In this document: positions 62,191-64,000 of the stretch, in pieces
How positions within the stretch are numbered: position 1 is the stretch's first letter
Layout of the letters: each line of letters begins with the position of its first letter
Source of the DNA: Cafeteria roenbergensis
Taxonomy: Eukaryota > Sar > Bigyra > Bicosoecida > Cafeteriaceae
NCBI GenBank assembly: GCA_008330645.1
Contig: VLTN01000031.1
Span: 248,001-312,000, forward strand
Length of the DNA: 64,000 bases
Direction: 5' to 3'
Notes under the pieces: generated by a model
Database searches by the model: none
Told to the model about the DNA's origin: nothing
Seen by the model: only the letters and a program-made list of their open reading frames with translations
Position numbers and translations under genes: made by a program

Positions 62191-63870
62191 TCAACCGGTG
62201 ATGGGCCGGAGGGCGTTCTTCAGCGCCTCGTACGTGCCCCAGCTGATGGCGGCCGAAGGGGCGTGCACCGCCATGCGCGCCCCCATGCCCCTGAAGAGGC
62301 CTCGCACGCCCTCGGCGCCAACAACCTTGCGCGCCGCATCGACGAGCCCAGTGTACTGGGGAGCGCTGCCGCGCACGAGGTGCAGGTCCGCGATGCCGGG
62401 AACTCCTGCCGGCATGCGCAGCGCCACGCGCGGCCGCTGGGCGCGGGCAGTTGCCACATCGCGCTCGGAAGTCGCCGACGCGCGGGACGACAGGTCGTCC
62501 GGGGGGGGCGAGGGCGTGTGGAGGGTCCAGTCAGCGCGGAAGGCGGTGGCGATGGACGCGCCAGTGCGGCGCGCCGCCGAGGCGCGAGGGCCCCACACGC
62601 GCGCCTTGCTACCGGCAGAGCCGGTCCCCGGGAGCACGGGGTACGCGCCGGCGCCGAGGCGCGCGCAGCCACGGGCCCCGAAGCCCATGGCGAAGCGGCG
62701 AGCGACGCCGGAGGACGCGCCGCCTGCGTGCGAGGCGCTGGGCACAGCGGCCAGGCGGGCCAGACGGGAGCCCGCATCTGCACCGGCGGCGCGCTGGAGG
62801 GCCCTTCCAGACCAGCTGGTGCCCGCAACGGCGGGCCTGGGGACTGGCGCGGTGGCCGACAACGTGCCGCCGGCGTGCTCCGCGGCAGAGCCCGCTGCAC
62901 GGTAGAGCCCGGCATTTCCGGCGCCGTGGCCCTTGTGGCCACGGTGACGGTGCTGGTGCTGGTGACGGCGGTAGCCGGAGCCCAGGGCTTCCGCCGCGGC
63001 TGCGGGCTGCGGGTGAAAGGCGGCAGTCTCAGCTGCCCACGCTGGCGTCGGCAGCGCTCTGGCCCCCCACCGGCCATGCTGGACCCTGCTGCCGCTGGCA
63101 TCCGCCCCCGTGCCGTGGCCTCCCGCCCCTGGTCCGGCAGAGCCGCGTTCCGCTCCCGAGCCGGGAGCACCGCGGTGGCCGCCTGGGCCGTGGGGGGGAG
63201 GGCCGGCACTGCCGCCGCCTCCGCGGCGCGCGCTGGGGCGGGCGTCCACAGTGGGCGCGAGGGGGGCCGCGACCGACAGCCCCTGCGTCTGCAAACGGGT
63301 CTTGAGCACATCCAGGGGGGTGGTGACTGCGGCTGCCACCGCGCCGGCCAGCGCGCCGGACAGGAGGAACTCCGCCCCGGAGAGGGGGTCGTCCTTGCCT
63401 GCCTTGTGGCCCGGGCCGCGGGCTTGGCGCATCGTCTCCTTGATCGTCTCGTTGGTGGCCACGAGCACGCTGGCGTATGGCCAGTTCATCAGAAGCGTGG
63501 TCGGGTACGAGCGGAAGAGAGCGCCCACGCCCTCTTGCTTGATGATGGTGCGAACGCAGTCGGTCACTCCGTCGTAGAAGCCAAGCTGGAGGCGCTGCTT
63601 CACCACGTCAAGCGGGGTCAGAACGGCGTCATGCAGCGTCGTGGCCATTGCGCCGCAGGCGGCGGCGGCCAGCGGGCTGTGGCCTGGCTTGTTGACCCCG
63701 AACGCAATCTTTGCACGCTCGTAGACGGAAAAGTAGGCGGCGTGCGACGGGATGCAGCCTACCATCATCACCGGGGCGCCGCGCCACAGCCGCACCAGAC
63801 CGTGCTTCGCCATGAACCGCCCAAACCCCAGCCGCCGCTCCCCGGTCGCGCGGCGAGCCTGCAGGTGCGT
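62191..63870 (-). CDS. Mitochondrial carrier, mitoferrin-like (5' partial)
   Basis: The visible exon starts after a GTCGCAG acceptor at 63871 and reads to a stop at 62191 (559 codons). The first carrier repeat's helix 1 must lie in an exon outside the window. The SLC25 fold is clear: KHGLVRLWRGAPVMMVGCIP, the carrier signatures TPLDVVKQRLQ and TPLDVLKTRLQTQ, YDGVTDCVRTIIKQEG, FRSYPTTLLMNWPYAS, and a C-terminal GLFRGMGARMAVHAPSAAI. The SYPTTL-x-MN-x-P block is the mitoferrin/MRS3-4 signature, so iron import into the matrix is the likely role. A Gly/Ala/His-rich insertion of roughly 250 residues separates the TPLDVLKTRLQTQ signature from the rest of the third repeat. It may be a real matrix loop or an unrecognised in-frame intron. 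Confidence 0.82.
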   Translation of the reverse strand, partial: THLQARRATGERRLGFGRFMAKHGLVRLWRGAPVMMVGCIPSHAAYFSVYERAKIAFGVNKPGHSPLAAAACGAMATTLHDAVLTPLDVVKQRLQLGFYDGVTDCVRTIIKQEGVGALFRSYPTTLLMNWPYASVLVATNETIKETMRQARGPGHKAGKDDPLSGAEFLLSGALAGAVAAAVTTPLDVLKTRLQTQGLSVAAPLAPTVDARPSARRGGGGSAGPPPHGPGGHRGAPGSGAERGSAGPGAGGHGTGADASGSRVQHGRWGARALPTPAWAAETAAFHPQPAAAAEALGSGYRRHQHQHRHRGHKGHGAGNAGLYRAAGSAAEHAGGTLSATAPVPRPAVAGTSWSGRALQRAAGADAGSRLARLAAVPSASHAGGASSGVARRFAMGFGARGCARLGAGAYPVLPGTGSAGSKARVWGPRASAARRTGASIATAFRADWTLHTPSPPPDDLSSRASATSERDVATARAQRPRVALRMPAGVPGIADLHLVRGSAPQYTGLVDAARKVVGAEGVRGLFRGMGARMAVHAPSAAISWGTYEALKNALRPITG

Positions 63871-64000
63871 CTGCGACGTGTCAGGAGCACTCGTTGGGGA
63901 GGGAGGGGGGTGGGGGGAGGCCGAGCAAGGGGGGCGTTGGGGGCAGCAGGCGCTGCGACGAGCCAAAGTGGCGAGCGCCACGCAAGCGCGCCCGCCCTGG
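63871..64000 (-). other. Probable intron of the mitoferrin gene running off the window
   Basis: The minus strand here is pyrimidine-rich (C/T runs) and ends with a branch-like CTGAC and GTCGCAG. It is therefore read as the 3' part of an intron whose donor lies beyond the window. Confidence 0.55.

Overview
The window is nuclear DNA of a very GC-rich eukaryote, most likely a unicellular protist or alga. Almost every recognisable gene is eukaryote-specific: NOP53, RRP7, NBP35/NUBP1, mitoferrin, a PP2A B''-like protein, a Tim17/22/23-like protein, and a CryptoTudor-bromodomain reader. About half of the genes are interrupted by spliceosomal introns that I could place by phase. The 23 introns placed with both ends have mostly GTGAG donors and almost invariant CGCAG acceptors. 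Proteins are stuffed with Ala/Pro/Gly/Ser-rich linkers, and because GC is so high, long spurious open frames lie on both strands. A class II photolyase suggests a light-exposed lifestyle. The sequence alone does not fix the lineage; a GC-rich alga or a free-living heterotrophic flagellate would both fit.

Layout, left half. 1-2817 is the 3' part of a low-complexity gene. Then on the minus strand come NOP53 (ribosome biogenesis), an SF2 DEAH helicase, an NPC2-like ML-domain lipid-binding protein with a TATA-like box, a short Tim17-family-like protein, and a catalytic-domain-only MTHFR in four exons. MTHFR is divergent with a class II CPD photolyase (12813-15113). From 15356 to 26679 lies a giant proline/alanine-rich gene carrying two large tandem arrays: a 78-nt-type PPGGK array and a 63-nt array of 43 units. 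It is followed by an L-asparaginase.

Layout, right half. 28704-34323 encodes a Ras-like GTPase fused to a long disordered tail holding three copies of a small repeated module. Next are an ARM-repeat-like protein, a minus-strand zinc-ribbon protein, and a chromatin reader (HMG box + PHIP/BRWD-type CryptoTudor + bromodomain) at 38963-41792. RRP7, a four-TM protein, a greatly enlarged PP2A B''-like EF-hand protein (minus) and an MFS transporter follow. The right end is a run of minus-strand genes: a membrane protein, NUBP1/NBP35, a xylose-isomerase-like epimerase with a C-terminal hydrophobic tail, an aldo-keto reductase, and a 5'-truncated mitoferrin.

There is no operon logic. Neighbours are mostly functionally unrelated, with loose themes: iron (NUBP1 for cytosolic Fe-S assembly, mitoferrin for mitochondrial iron) and ribosome biogenesis (NOP53, RRP7). 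I saw no tRNA or rRNA genes, no CRISPR array and no recognisable transposon or virus-derived element. The most unusual content is the GTPase-triple-module protein, the HMG/CryptoTudor/bromodomain reader and the giant repeat gene.
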